The position numbers were made by a program, and so were the translations under genes. The notes under the pieces were generated by a model. It did not search any database. It was given only the letters and a program-made list of their open reading frames with translations, and was not told where the DNA came from. Of a stretch of 17,414 nucleotides of DNA, positions 5,879 to 13,952 are shown in pieces. Every line of letters begins with the position of its first letter. Position 1 is the stretch's first letter. This stretch comes from CAZDUS01 sp964609375 (GTDB lineage Bacteria > Verrucomicrobiota > Kiritimatiellia > CAIKKV01 > CAITUY01): contig CAZSSA010000051.1 in the NCBI GenBank assembly GCA_964609375.1, positions 1-17,414 of the forward strand, written 5' to 3'.

Positions 5879-7894
5879 ATGGCAGAATCAATCCGCTTTA
5901 ATTTGCGGAAACCAAGCAAGGCGACTGTAGACAGTGTCGCGGGTGCTGTTGCGCCCATGGCATTGGGTGAAGGGGTTTTTTCGCCTGCTGAGGTGCTACA
6001 GGGTGCTGTGCATGCCGTCTTGCTGATTGATCAGACAGGACGGATTCTTGATGCCAGTGAAGCGGCGACGCAGATGCTGGGGCATACCCGGGATGATTTG
6101 ATGACCCGGCATATTGCTGATGTCGTCATGAGAATGGATGAGGTGGTGATTGGTTTGGCCGCCAGTGCCTACGAGTCGGGGCGTACTGTGTTGTTGGATG
6201 TGGTGTGTTGCCGGAATGATGGGACCACGTTTTCCTCGGAATGTTCCATTTATCTTGTTTCCAAGACCAAAGGGGGAGGGAAACAGATTTATTGCTGTTT
6301 CAGCCAGAGCGGCAAGCCTGAGGCAGGGGAAGTGATGGATGCACGGCTCGCCCGCGCTGAGCGGTTGGAAATGGCGGGAACACTAGCCGGGCAGATTGCC
6401 CACGATTTCAACAATTTACTGACGCCGTTACTGGCCTATCCGGAGTTGATCCGCCGGGAATTGGATGAGAACAGGCCCGTTACCGAATACATTGACATCA
6501 TGGAGAAGACGGCGGGTGACATGTCCCGCTTGACCCAGCAATTGCTCAGTCTGGCCCGTCGCGGTCAGGTGGGGAATGAAGAGATTAATGTTAATCTTGT
6601 AGTCGAGCAGGTGGTTAAGTTGATGCGGACGGTGGTTGCTCCGGGGATCAACATTGATTTTGTTTTGGCGGATAATTTACTGCCGGTCAAGGGCGGCAAG
6701 GACCAGGTAAGGCGGGTTGTAGAGAACTTGTGCCAGAATGCCGTGGATGCCATGGGGGAAAGAGGGGTTTTGCGGATTTGCACGGAGAATGTCTATCTTG
6801 ATGCTCCCATCGGGCAATACGATGCGGTTAATCTCGGTGAATATGTTAAAATCAGCATCTCCGATACCGGTGCGGGAATACCGATTGATATTCGCGAGAG
6901 GATTTTTGATCCCTTTTTTACGACCAAACGGGGTGCCAAGAACCGGGGGTCAGGGTTGGGGTTGAGCATTGTGCACGGGATTGTGAGGGATCATCATGGT
7001 TACATTGATCTTGATACGACGGTAGGGAAGGGGTCGACCTTTTTTGTGTTCCTGCCTATTTACAGGAATCCGACACCCAAGATTAACGGTTTGAATCTGC
7101 CGCATGGGTCGGAAGCGATCCTGGTGGTGGATGACGATGAGCTTCAGGTGAATGTGCTGGTTTCGTTATTGCAGGCCTTGGGGTACAGGGCAATGGGGGT
7201 GCAGAGCGGGGAGGAATGTATTCATCTGATTAAGGATGAGGGGTACCGGTTTGACCTGATTATACTGGATATGATTCTGGCTGATGGGTTGGACGGGTTG
7301 GGCACCTATGAGGTGTTGAGGAAACTGGTTCCCGGCCAGAAGGTTGTTCTTATTTCCGGATTCTCCAAGGCGGCGCGAAATGTGGCCAAGGCTCAGGAAT
7401 TAGGGGCGGGCATCTATCTGAGAAAGCCATTGACGATCGAGCGGGTGGCGAAGACCGTGCGGGATGTGTTGGATTCCTCTTCAAAGGCCACGGAGGGGGA
7501 GAGAGGGCGCCATGGGAAACGGATATTGGTGGTCGATGACGAGCAGATGATCCGCAAATTATTCGGGATGATCATTGTTTCCGGTCTGCCCGATAGCGTT
7601 ATTGATCAGGCTGATAATGGGGCGGATGCGGTCAAGGCCTTTGAAGAGGGGCATCATGATTTGATTGTCATGGATTTACAGATGCCCGTCTTGGATGGCC
7701 GTGAGGCATTTTCCGCCATCAGTCGGGTATGCGCCAGGAAAAAGTGGGCCATTCCACCCGTGATCTTTTGTACGGGGTTTGCTCCGCATGAGTCGTTAAG
7801 TGCGATCGTGGGAGACGGAAGTATTCACTGTCTGATTCGCAAACCGGTGAAAGCGGATGCTTTGCTGGAAGCGGTTCGACAACGGATTCGCTAG
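5879..7894 (+). CDS. Hybrid sensor histidine kinase (PAS-HisKA-HATPase-REC-REC)
   Basis: A 671-residue cytoplasmic hybrid kinase with no evident transmembrane helix. Domains: PAS (about 35-145, core AVLLIDQTGRILDASEAATQMLG), HisKA with GQIAHDFNNLLTP and phospho-acceptor His175, and HATPase_c with N-box ENLCQNAVDAM (282-292), G1 DTGAGI (329-334), F-box FDPFFTTK (343-350) and G2 GSGLGL (357-362). Two receivers follow: REC1 (about 412-531; acidic Asp418-420, phospho-Asp464, Lys516) and REC2 (about 547-671; Asp553/554, phospho-Asp599, Lys655). Both receivers keep their key residues, so a His-to-Asp relay is plausible. There is no DNA-binding or other effector domain, and the signal is unknown. 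GGAGGGGA lies eight bases before the ATG. panC starts 5 bp after the stop, probably in the same transcript. Confidence 0.93.
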   Translation: MAESIRFNLRKPSKATVDSVAGAVAPMALGEGVFSPAEVLQGAVHAVLLIDQTGRILDASEAATQMLGHTRDDLMTRHIADVVMRMDEVVIGLAASAYESGRTVLLDVVCCRNDGTTFSSECSIYLVSKTKGGGKQIYCCFSQSGKPEAGEVMDARLARAERLEMAGTLAGQIAHDFNNLLTPLLAYPELIRRELDENRPVTEYIDIMEKTAGDMSRLTQQLLSLARRGQVGNEEINVNLVVEQVVKLMRTVVAPGINIDFVLADNLLPVKGGKDQVRRVVENLCQNAVDAMGERGVLRICTENVYLDAPIGQYDAVNLGEYVKISISDTGAGIPIDIRERIFDPFFTTKRGAKNRGSGLGLSIVHGIVRDHHGYIDLDTTVGKGSTFFVFLPIYRNPTPKINGLNLPHGSEAILVVDDDELQVNVLVSLLQALGYRAMGVQSGEECIHLIKDEGYRFDLIILDMILADGLDGLGTYEVLRKLVPGQKVVLISGFSKAARNVAKAQELGAGIYLRKPLTIERVAKTVRDVLDSSSKATEGERGRHGKRILVVDDEQMIRKLFGMIIVSGLPDSVIDQADNGADAVKAFEEGHHDLIVMDLQMPVLDGREAFSAISRVCARKKWAIPPVIFCTGFAPHESLSAIVGDGSIHCLIRKPVKADALLEAVRQRIR

Positions 7895-7899
7895 TCGCC

Positions 7900-8745
7900 A
7901 TGCAGGTGATTCGCACAACGGCTGAAATGGCGTCCTGGGCGATGCAAGCGCGTAAAAACGGGCAACGGATTGGCTTTGTGCCGACCATGGGTTATCTTCA
8001 TGCGGGTCATTTATCCCTGGTCGATTTGGCGCGCAGGCGGAGCGACAGGGTGGTGCTGAGTATTTTTGTCAACCCGACACAGTTTTTGCCTGGAGAGGAT
8101 ATAGCTGTCTATCCCCGTGATATCGTCCGGGATGAGGCTCTTTGCCGGAAGGCGCAGGTGGATGTGATTTTCCTGCCGGCTGCCGCGGAGATGTATGCGG
8201 CGGATCACAGTGTGATGCTTGATGAAGACCGATTATCGTCAGGGTTGTGTGGCGCAAGCCGGCCGGGGCATTTTCGCGGGGTGATCACGGTGGTTGCCAA
8301 GTTGTTCAACATTGTGATGCCGGAGGTGGCGGTGTTCGGGCAGAAAGATGCGCAGCAGGTGCGGGTTATTCAGCGGATGGTGCGCGATCTTAATTTCCCG
8401 GTGGAAGTCGTGGTGGGGCCGATTATCCGGGAGCCGGACGGATTAGCGATGAGTTCCCGGAATCAATACCTTACGCCGGAGCAGCGCAGGGAAGCCTTGT
8501 GCTTGCGACGGGCGTTAGACAAGGCGGAGTCCCTGTTTGCCGGTGGCGAGAGACGGAGTGATGAGTTGCGAAAGGGAATGCTGGAGGTTGTGAGGGCCGC
8601 GCCCATGGCGGTCGTGGACTATATTGAGATTGTTGATGACGAGACGCTGTTGCCGCTGGCCGCGATTGACCGGCGGGCGCTGGTGGTCATGGCGGTTCGA
8701 GTCGGGACAACCCGTCTTCTTGATAATGCAGTGCTGTCCGGGTGA
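7900..8745 (+). CDS. panC: Pantothenate synthetase (pantoate--beta-alanine ligase)
   Basis: A 281-residue cytosolic enzyme of vitamin B5/coenzyme A synthesis. It activates pantoate with ATP to pantoyl-adenylate and couples it to beta-alanine. Family motifs are all present: FVPTMGYLHAGHLSLV (26-41) with the HxGH nucleotidyltransferase signature, FVNPTQF (56-62), GQKDAQQ (147-153) and REPDGLAMSSRNQYL (177-191) with the KMSKS-like SSRN. Length equals the family norm. The ATG lies 5 bp after the hybrid kinase stop, with no clear Shine-Dalgarno sequence, suggesting translation coupled to the kinase. No panB or panD is in the window. It ends 10 bp from the convergent prepilin-like gene. Confidence 0.97.
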   Translation: MQVIRTTAEMASWAMQARKNGQRIGFVPTMGYLHAGHLSLVDLARRRSDRVVLSIFVNPTQFLPGEDIAVYPRDIVRDEALCRKAQVDVIFLPAAAEMYAADHSVMLDEDRLSSGLCGASRPGHFRGVITVVAKLFNIVMPEVAVFGQKDAQQVRVIQRMVRDLNFPVEVVVGPIIREPDGLAMSSRNQYLTPEQRREALCLRRALDKAESLFAGGERRSDELRKGMLEVVRAAPMAVVDYIEIVDDETLLPLAAIDRRALVVMAVRVGTTRLLDNAVLSG

Positions 8746-8755
8746 AGCAGAGGGG

Positions 8756-8950
8756 TCAGGGTTCTGTCGCCGGGCTGTTCGTGGGTGTATCTGTTGTTGC
8801 GGTGTTGGTGGAGGCAACAGGGGCTTCATCCTGCTCGTCCCCGTAATCGGGGACTTTAATGAAGCGCGGGACCGCCAAGGCGGCCAGAAGCAGAACGATG
8901 GCGAGCAGGATCAGGACATCGGCAAAGGTCAGGCCGTTTTTGTTTCGCAT
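8756..8950 (-). CDS. Small prepilin-like membrane protein (type IV pilin/pseudopilin N-terminus, no globular domain)
   Basis: A 64-residue protein. A short basic leader (MRNKNG) is followed by LTFADVLILLAIVLLLAALAVPRF, which has the layout of a class III prepilin signal: Gly before the cleavage point, then an aromatic/hydrophobic helix ending in AVP. The residue at mature position +5 is Asp rather than the usual Glu. After the helix only about 35 residues follow, acidic (DYGDEQDE) then Thr/Asn/Pro/Ala-rich, with no room for a pilin globular domain. The ATG at 8950 is chosen because GGAG (8959-8962) lies eight bases upstream; a longer frame from 8980 would add ten residues before the leader. 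It could be a minor pseudopilin or a single-span membrane peptide using the same leader. The function is unknown. Confidence 0.65.
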   Translation of the reverse strand: MRNKNGLTFADVLILLAIVLLLAALAVPRFIKVPDYGDEQDEAPVASTNTATTDTPTNSPATEP

Positions 8951-8998
8951 TTGACTATCTCCGTTTGCTGCCATGGTCATGTCTTCAGGATGGTTCGG

Positions 8999-9027
8999 AG
9001 TCTATCCGGCCTTGAAGGGGGCGTCAA
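8999..9027 (-). promoter_or_regulatory. Predicted sigma70-type promoter of the prepilin-like gene
   Basis: On the minus strand TTGACG (9022-9027) and TAGACT (8999-9004) are separated by 17 bp, matching five of six and four of six consensus bases. The start point would be near 8992, giving a leader of about 42 nt before the ATG at 8950. This supports transcription of this very small gene. Confidence 0.5.
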
Positions 9028-9167
9028 TCCCTCTCCGGCATCGTTGATTTACCTTCCGGAAGTGGAGGGTCATTCGAGCGGTTGAGCGCAAGGCTGGATA
9101 CCATAGCAAAACATGGACATCTCCAGGGCAAAACAATATCTTTTTTAAACCTGTTTTAACCGTGAAG

Positions 9168-10514
9168 ATGTTTCCAACAACCTATCGTTATTCCCTGATG
9201 ATCATTGCCGCCTCCCTTGTCTGCGGAGTGGCGGTTCTTGCCGCCCTTAACCTCTGGTATCTCAGGAAGCTTCAGAGCAGGGATGTTCATACGACGGCGG
9301 CCCAGGCTGTGCTTGATTTCGGCATGTCCATGGCGCGGCATCTTTCGATGCAAGTGGCCAGTGAGTCTGCCGATGATTCAATATCCCTGCGTCATTTGCA
9401 GAAACTTCTCCTTGCCCTTAAAGAGGTGGAGCCCTCGCTTCAATATGTTTCCATTACGGAGGGGGATCTCACGCTTTTCCATGAGGATCTTTCCAGTGGT
9501 CCCACGCGTGCTGTGACCCATGCATCCGCAGAGGATATTCTTATTGGACGGCGTCTTCTTGCGTCCAGGGGAGAGGTGGTGCCGGTATTGACGTTTTCAG
9601 CGCCGATTCCGGGGGCGGCTGCCTCCGCCCGTCGTCTTCACCTTGCCTTGAAAAGGGAGGCGGTCAGCCAGCGAGAGGCCCAGGCGTCGGCCGTGTTATC
9701 GTTGATGTTCCGGCTTTCGATAACGACGCTGATTGTGGCCTTTCTGCTGGCGATCCTGTTTATTGCCTGGATTCTCCGGCATGAGATGGTGTTCCAGCAG
9801 CGCCAGCGTGATGCCGAACATCTGACGTTTGCCGGGATTCTAGCCAATGGCATTATTCATGATATCAGGAATCCCATGTCGTCGCTCAAACTGGATGTGC
9901 AGATGCTTCAGAAAGAGTCCGACAAGGGGGAGGCCGGCCATACCGGGCGGATCAGGGAGTTGACCGAGCGTGCCTGCAAGACCATGGACCGTTTGGATGC
10001 TGTCATGCGGGAATTTTTATTTGTTTCCAAGCCGGAATCCACTGTGTGGGAGGCTGTTGACGTGAATGCCTGTGTCCGAGATTGCCTTGATCTGCTTCAG
10101 TCGCGATTCGACCGGGATGGCGTCAACCTCATCGGGACGCTGGACGAAACGCGCCTATTCATTTCCGGTCATGATGTAGGGCTAAAGCGGGCGATCACGA
10201 ATGTGTTGACGAATGCGGCGCAGGTTTCTCCTCGTGGTGGTACCGTTACTGTTGCCACCGGTTGTTTGGAGGGCAACGTACGGATTACCATTGAGGATGA
10301 AGGGCCGGGCGTATCGCCCCGGGAAGCCGCGCGTATTTTTGACATGTTTGTTTCCGGAACGCCAGGTGGTGTCGGGCTGGGGCTTTATCTTGCACGGGTG
10401 GCGATCGGCAAGTTGTCAGGGCGTATTGCTGTTGAAAATAGGCCTACTGGTGGGGCCCGGTTCATCATTACGCTTCCGCGCGCGGCAGTGGGAACGCCTG
10501 AGGGAAAAGCCTGA
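9168..10514 (+). CDS. Membrane-bound sensor histidine kinase
   Basis: A 448-residue two-pass inner-membrane histidine kinase. Residue numbers count from the ATG used here. Transmembrane helix 1 is about 9-31 and helix 2 about 180-204, enclosing a roughly 145-residue extracytoplasmic sensor region with no recognised motif. The cytoplasmic part has a HisKA H-box, NGIIHDIRNPMSSLKLD, with phospho-acceptor His231, then HATPase_c: N-box ITNVLTNAAQ, G1 DEGPGV, and G2 GGVGLGLYLA. No HAMP domain or receiver is evident, and no response regulator gene lies next to it, so it is an orphan kinase in this window. An alternative GTG at 9162 would add two residues. Neither start has a clear ribosome binding site. 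It is convergent with the flavoprotein gene. Confidence 0.92.
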   Translation: MFPTTYRYSLMIIAASLVCGVAVLAALNLWYLRKLQSRDVHTTAAQAVLDFGMSMARHLSMQVASESADDSISLRHLQKLLLALKEVEPSLQYVSITEGDLTLFHEDLSSGPTRAVTHASAEDILIGRRLLASRGEVVPVLTFSAPIPGAAASARRLHLALKREAVSQREAQASAVLSLMFRLSITTLIVAFLLAILFIAWILRHEMVFQQRQRDAEHLTFAGILANGIIHDIRNPMSSLKLDVQMLQKESDKGEAGHTGRIRELTERACKTMDRLDAVMREFLFVSKPESTVWEAVDVNACVRDCLDLLQSRFDRDGVNLIGTLDETRLFISGHDVGLKRAITNVLTNAAQVSPRGGTVTVATGCLEGNVRITIEDEGPGVSPREAARIFDMFVSGTPGGVGLGLYLARVAIGKLSGRIAVENRPTGGARFIITLPRAAVGTPEGKA

Positions 10515-10576
10515 TTGGGATGTTGTGAGGACCGTTGACTCCACGAGGAAACATCACGTGGCCGCCAAACGGGGGG

Positions 10577-12004
10577 TCAGGCGATGCCGAGCAGCGAGTT
10601 GATGACATCGCTGGCGGTGAAATCGGGGTTTCCATTTTTGCAGAAACGTCCGACGCCGCTCAAATCATCACCCAGTGTGATCATGCAAGGTTCAAAATTA
10701 CCATTGGGGAGGAGTTGGGGCATGCCCACATTGGCGATGAGCGCATTACAAAGACAGACGCGCCCCACGGTGTCTTCGATGTTGCCGCCTTTGGCAACGT
10801 AGGCGGCAACGGGTTCAGCCGGGCAGCGATATCCCAACGTCCCATCGGTGCGCACATAAGCTTCGCGCAGGAATCCGAGATCACAGTAGCGCGGGCGTTT
10901 CTGATAAACGTCTTTTTCTGTCAGCGTGCCCTCCATTTCCGCTACTTTGAAGGGGAAACCGGTGGGAGAGGCGAGGGGATCGGTCCGGACGACGGCCTTG
11001 CCTGCGAGTGCCTTAAGAATGAGAGCCCTGCGGATTTCCGGAACCAGAGCAGATTCGACACAAAGGGCAAAGGCCGTGCCGACTTGAATTCCCGCCGCCC
11101 CTTCTGCCAATGCCTGGTTGAAGCGATCGTGGGATCCATAGCCACCGGCGAGCCAGAACGGCAGGCCAAGTTCCTTCATCGCCTGCAAATCGACAATATC
11201 GCGCGGTCCGTAGATGGGTTGTCCATCATCGGAGAACTTCCGGGCTCCGCGGGGAGGAGCGTTATGGCCGCCAGCGGTAGGTCCCTCGATAACGAATCCA
11301 TCGATGGGGCCGGGGGCGCGTCGGACCATCATGGTGGCGAGAAGATTGGAAGCCACAATGGGCAGGAAGGCGGGGCGTTGTAATTCCGATGGCGGACCGT
11401 CTTCGTGAAATGACTTGGGGTCAAAGGAGGTGAACCATGAATCTGATGAGGAAGCGCCGATGACATTGAGAGGGTATGTTGTGGGTTTGTGATTGGCAAG
11501 AGCCTCAATGACGGCGGGGATTGTCATGGGGATGCCGGCGCCCATGATGACCACGGCGACGCCTGCCAGCATGGCGCCATAAAGCGAAGGCAGGTGGGGC
11601 AGTTGAATTTTTTCGAGATAGTTGATGCCGACGGGGTTGGTATGTCCGTCGCGCGCCAGGAAAACCTCGGTGAAGTTACCGGCGATGCAAAGTTCCTGTG
11701 CTGAGCGCTGGCCATCGGCGTGCTTGTGCATGGCGACGCTGGCATAAGGGGCATCAGGTTTTTTGCCGCCCGGGATGAAGTAGTTATTGAGAATCCGGTT
11801 TGCCATGCTGCGGAAAGGGAAGGCATCAAGGGCACGGCGAATATCGCCTGTGGGATCGCCATCCTGGAGGCGTCGGACGAGGATTTGATCGAGGGCGGTA
11901 CCGGAGACGACGCCCAGTTGTCCAAGCTTGGAGACGGCCTGAGCGAGGCGCCAATTGGAGACTGCCGCCCCCATTCCTCCCTGAATTATTTTCGGAATGT
12001 GCAT
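10577..12004 (-). CDS. Nitronate monooxygenase/2-nitropropane dioxygenase-like FMN-dependent TIM-barrel protein
   Basis: A 475-residue flavoprotein of the NMO/enoyl-reductase-like (PfaD-related) TIM-barrel family. Seen: an N-terminal IIQGGMGAAVSNWRLA (6-21) typical of the family start, VVIMGAGIP (151-159), VIEGPTAGGHNAPPRG (238-253) where AGGH is the family hallmark, LPFWLAGGYGSHDRF (281-295) and GAAGIQVGTAFALC (302-315), which form the phosphate-binding end of the FMN site. Nitronate oxidation is the textbook role, but close relatives act as enoyl reductases or in polyunsaturated lipid synthesis, so the substrate is open. The last 100 residues extend beyond the usual barrel and hold six cysteines (374, 394, 417, 419, 440, 455). 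It is the last gene of the pyrH run, 70 bp after trxA. No good ribosome binding site precedes the ATG. Confidence 0.85.
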   Translation of the reverse strand: MHIPKIIQGGMGAAVSNWRLAQAVSKLGQLGVVSGTALDQILVRRLQDGDPTGDIRRALDAFPFRSMANRILNNYFIPGGKKPDAPYASVAMHKHADGQRSAQELCIAGNFTEVFLARDGHTNPVGINYLEKIQLPHLPSLYGAMLAGVAVVIMGAGIPMTIPAVIEALANHKPTTYPLNVIGASSSDSWFTSFDPKSFHEDGPPSELQRPAFLPIVASNLLATMMVRRAPGPIDGFVIEGPTAGGHNAPPRGARKFSDDGQPIYGPRDIVDLQAMKELGLPFWLAGGYGSHDRFNQALAEGAAGIQVGTAFALCVESALVPEIRRALILKALAGKAVVRTDPLASPTGFPFKVAEMEGTLTEKDVYQKRPRYCDLGFLREAYVRTDGTLGYRCPAEPVAAYVAKGGNIEDTVGRVCLCNALIANVGMPQLLPNGNFEPCMITLGDDLSGVGRFCKNGNPDFTASDVINSLLGIA

Positions 12005-12074
12005 AAACTGAGAAGAAGACTACTGAATAAGCGTCGAGATAGCGAGGAGAAAGGGAGGGATTGGCGCGGGGATT

Positions 12075-12404
12075 TCAAAGGTACGTGCTTATCCGTTCCT
12101 TAAGCTGGGTCTTATTCATGGCGCCGATCATCTGTCCTTTTACCTGTCCGTCCTTGAAAACGAGCAGAGTGGGAATCGATCGGATATTGAATTGGGCGGC
12201 CAACTCCCGATTTTCGTCCACGTTGACCTTGGCGATTTTGACCTGACCGGCCATTTCGCTGGAGAGTTCGTCGAGAAGAGGGGCGATCATTTTGCAGGGG
12301 CCGCACCATTCCGCCCAGAAATCAACAATGACGGGTAAGGTGGAGGTCGCGACTTCGGTCTTCCAGTTATCGCCTTTGATGTAAATGACTTGAGAGGCTG
12401 CCAT
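12075..12404 (-). CDS. trxA: Thioredoxin
   Basis: A 109-residue classical thioredoxin, a cytosolic disulfide reductase. It has FWAEWCGPCKM with the active-site Cys34 and Cys37 in WCGPC, the downstream KVNVDEN strand region, and the cis-proline loop SIPTLLVF (Pro78). Length and motif spacing equal the family norm, and no signal peptide is present. It starts 14 bp after the stop of the T-x-R-I/L-repeat membrane protein, so the two are probably co-transcribed. Only a weak GAAAG element precedes the ATG. No thioredoxin reductase is in the window. Confidence 0.97.
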   Translation of the reverse strand: MAASQVIYIKGDNWKTEVATSTLPVIVDFWAEWCGPCKMIAPLLDELSSEMAGQVKIAKVNVDENRELAAQFNIRSIPTLLVFKDGQVKGQMIGAMNKTQLKERISTYL

Positions 12405-12418
12405 GGGAATATCTTTCG

Positions 12419-13276
12419 TTATAGGGTTATTTTTCCGGGAAAGGCCCAGCCCAGCGTTGGGAAGGCCTGTGTAAACAAGACGTAAACCAAAACGCAGAGC
12501 AGGATGACGGCAACGGCGGCGAGTGCGGGGAAGATGGGATGCGGCGCGGAGACGCCGCCTGCCAATTCCGCTGCTACATTCGCGGCTGCTTCCTTTTCGA
12601 TACGGGCAACCGCCAGGCTGCGGGGAGCCGCTCTTTCGGCGCTGCCGCCTTCTGGTCTCCGGATCCGGATGGTCTTGCGCTGGGTGGCCTGACCGCTGTC
12701 GGGAGATTCCTGTTCCGGAATATCGATTGGGGACGTTCTTGACATTGGTGATTGGGTGGATTCCTGAGCAGGCGGGGGGGTGGCGGCTTGAACCGGTGCA
12801 GGAATTGACTGCGAAATATTCGGGCGCTTAATACGGATGGTTTTGGGCGCGTTGGGTTGGCTGGTTGACGTGTTGTCTTTTTCGGAAATGGCTAGTTCCA
12901 GAGGGATCCGAGAGGTTTGGCGTTTGGCATCGTCCAGAATCATGGATCCTGACAGGACTTTTTGGGAGGGGACGATGGTGATTGTGGGGCTTGGTGAAAG
13001 GGGGGACAGGCGAATGGTTTTTGAGGTTCCCATTCCGAGCACAGGCGATCCTGCAGGAGCGCCGGGTTCGGCGCTGACCTGATCCAGAGGAATACGAGAG
13101 GTTTTCTTCTTGAGTGCAGGCGCCGGTTCAGGCGGTGTCTCCGGGAGGTTGATTCTGGCCGTATGGCTTTTTGCATCACGTCCGGCCATTGGAATTCCTG
13201 TTGCCGGCTGATCCGACTGCTTGAGGTTCAATTTCGGCGGCATTGAGGTGTCGCCAGACGTTGTGTTTTCGCTCAT
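12419..13276 (-). CDS. Hypothetical membrane protein with six T-x-R-I/L motifs and one C-terminal transmembrane helix
   Basis: A 285-residue protein that I do not recognise. The first 240 residues are low-complexity (Pro/Ser/Thr/Gln/Lys) and probably disordered. Six copies of a short motif, T-[A/S/I]-R-[I/L], usually preceded by Lys, occur at residues 39-42, 59-62, 87-90, 121-124, 146-149 and 202-205. Two read TSRIPL and two read KTIRI(K/R)RP. A hydrophobic segment (about 247-269) precedes a 16-residue tail. Without a signal peptide, the tail-anchored layout suggests that the repeat region faces the cytoplasm. It lies between frr and trxA, 111 bp after frr and 14 bp before trxA. The regular motifs could be docking or phosphorylation sites, but this is a guess. 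A weak GGGA element precedes the ATG. Confidence 0.8.
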   Translation of the reverse strand: MSENTTSGDTSMPPKLNLKQSDQPATGIPMAGRDAKSHTARINLPETPPEPAPALKKKTSRIPLDQVSAEPGAPAGSPVLGMGTSKTIRLSPLSPSPTITIVPSQKVLSGSMILDDAKRQTSRIPLELAISEKDNTSTSQPNAPKTIRIKRPNISQSIPAPVQAATPPPAQESTQSPMSRTSPIDIPEQESPDSGQATQRKTIRIRRPEGGSAERAAPRSLAVARIEKEAAANVAAELAGGVSAPHPIFPALAAVAVILLCVLVYVLFTQAFPTLGWAFPGKITL

Positions 13277-13387
13277 GTGGGTTCCCGTCCCGTATTACAG
13301 CGTTATCCTATCCGTATGTCCATTAAACGGTCATCAGACTATTCCCGATGGGCTCATTCGTCAAAGGAAAATGAGGCCGGAGAGAGA

Positions 13388-13951
13388 TTAGACGGCCATC
13401 ACTTCTTTTTCCTTGGAGGCGAGGGTTTCGTCCACTTTGGCGATATAAGCGTCTGTTTCCTTCTGGATTTGTTCGAGGGCCTGATCGCGTTCGTCCTCGG
13501 TGATTTTGCTGTTTTTTTGCAGCGTCTTAATCTGGTCGTTGGATTCGCGGCGGATATTGCGAATGGCGACGCGGGATTCCTCTGACATCCGCTTGGCGAC
13601 CTTGGTGAGTTCCTTGCGACGTTCTTCGCTTGGTTCCGGGATGACGATGCGAATCACGCGTCCATCGTTCATGGGGGTGACGCCAAGATTGGCGGCCAGG
13701 ATGGCTTTCTCGATGGCGGGGAGGGCGGAGGGGTCGTAGGAGTTGATGACGATCATCCTCGCCTCGGGCGTTGAAATTCCGGCAATTTCGCGCAGGCGTG
13801 TGGGTGTGCCGTAATAGGGGACCATGGTGTTTTCGACCAGGCTGGGCGAGGCTTTTCCTGTGCGGAGGCCGGTGAATTCCTGATGCAGGAATTGCAGGCA
13901 CTTGGTCATTTTATCATCCGCTTCCAGCAGAACATCATCGAGTGATTCCAT
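13388..13951 (-). CDS. frr: Ribosome recycling factor
   Basis: A 187-residue protein matching RRF, which with EF-G splits post-termination ribosomes. Family landmarks: an N-terminal helix (DDVLLEADDKMTKCLQFLHQEF), LRTGKASPSLVENTMVPYYG, a central domain with REIAGISTPEARMIVI, DGRVIRIVIPEPSEERRKEL, and a long C-terminal helix (ESRVAIRNIRRESNDQIK) ending in KEKEVMAV. The ATG at 13951 is chosen because AAGGAG (13958-13963) lies six bases upstream and the length then equals the family norm of about 185. An upstream start at 13984 would overlap pyrH and add 11 residues. One base separates it from the pyrH stop, and its ribosome binding site lies inside pyrH, so translation is probably coupled. Confidence 0.97.
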   Translation of the reverse strand: MESLDDVLLEADDKMTKCLQFLHQEFTGLRTGKASPSLVENTMVPYYGTPTRLREIAGISTPEARMIVINSYDPSALPAIEKAILAANLGVTPMNDGRVIRIVIPEPSEERRKELTKVAKRMSEESRVAIRNIRRESNDQIKTLQKNSKITEDERDQALEQIQKETDAYIAKVDETLASKEKEVMAV

Positions 13952-13952
13952 C

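Noticed and set aside
10541..10561. An inverted repeat (CCACG/CGTGG) between the membrane kinase and the flavoprotein gene
   Set aside because: The stem is only five bp and no T tract follows in either direction.
10535..11383. A 282-codon open frame on the plus strand opposite the flavoprotein gene
   Set aside because: It is antisense to a protein with clear NMO family motifs and matches nothing recognisable.
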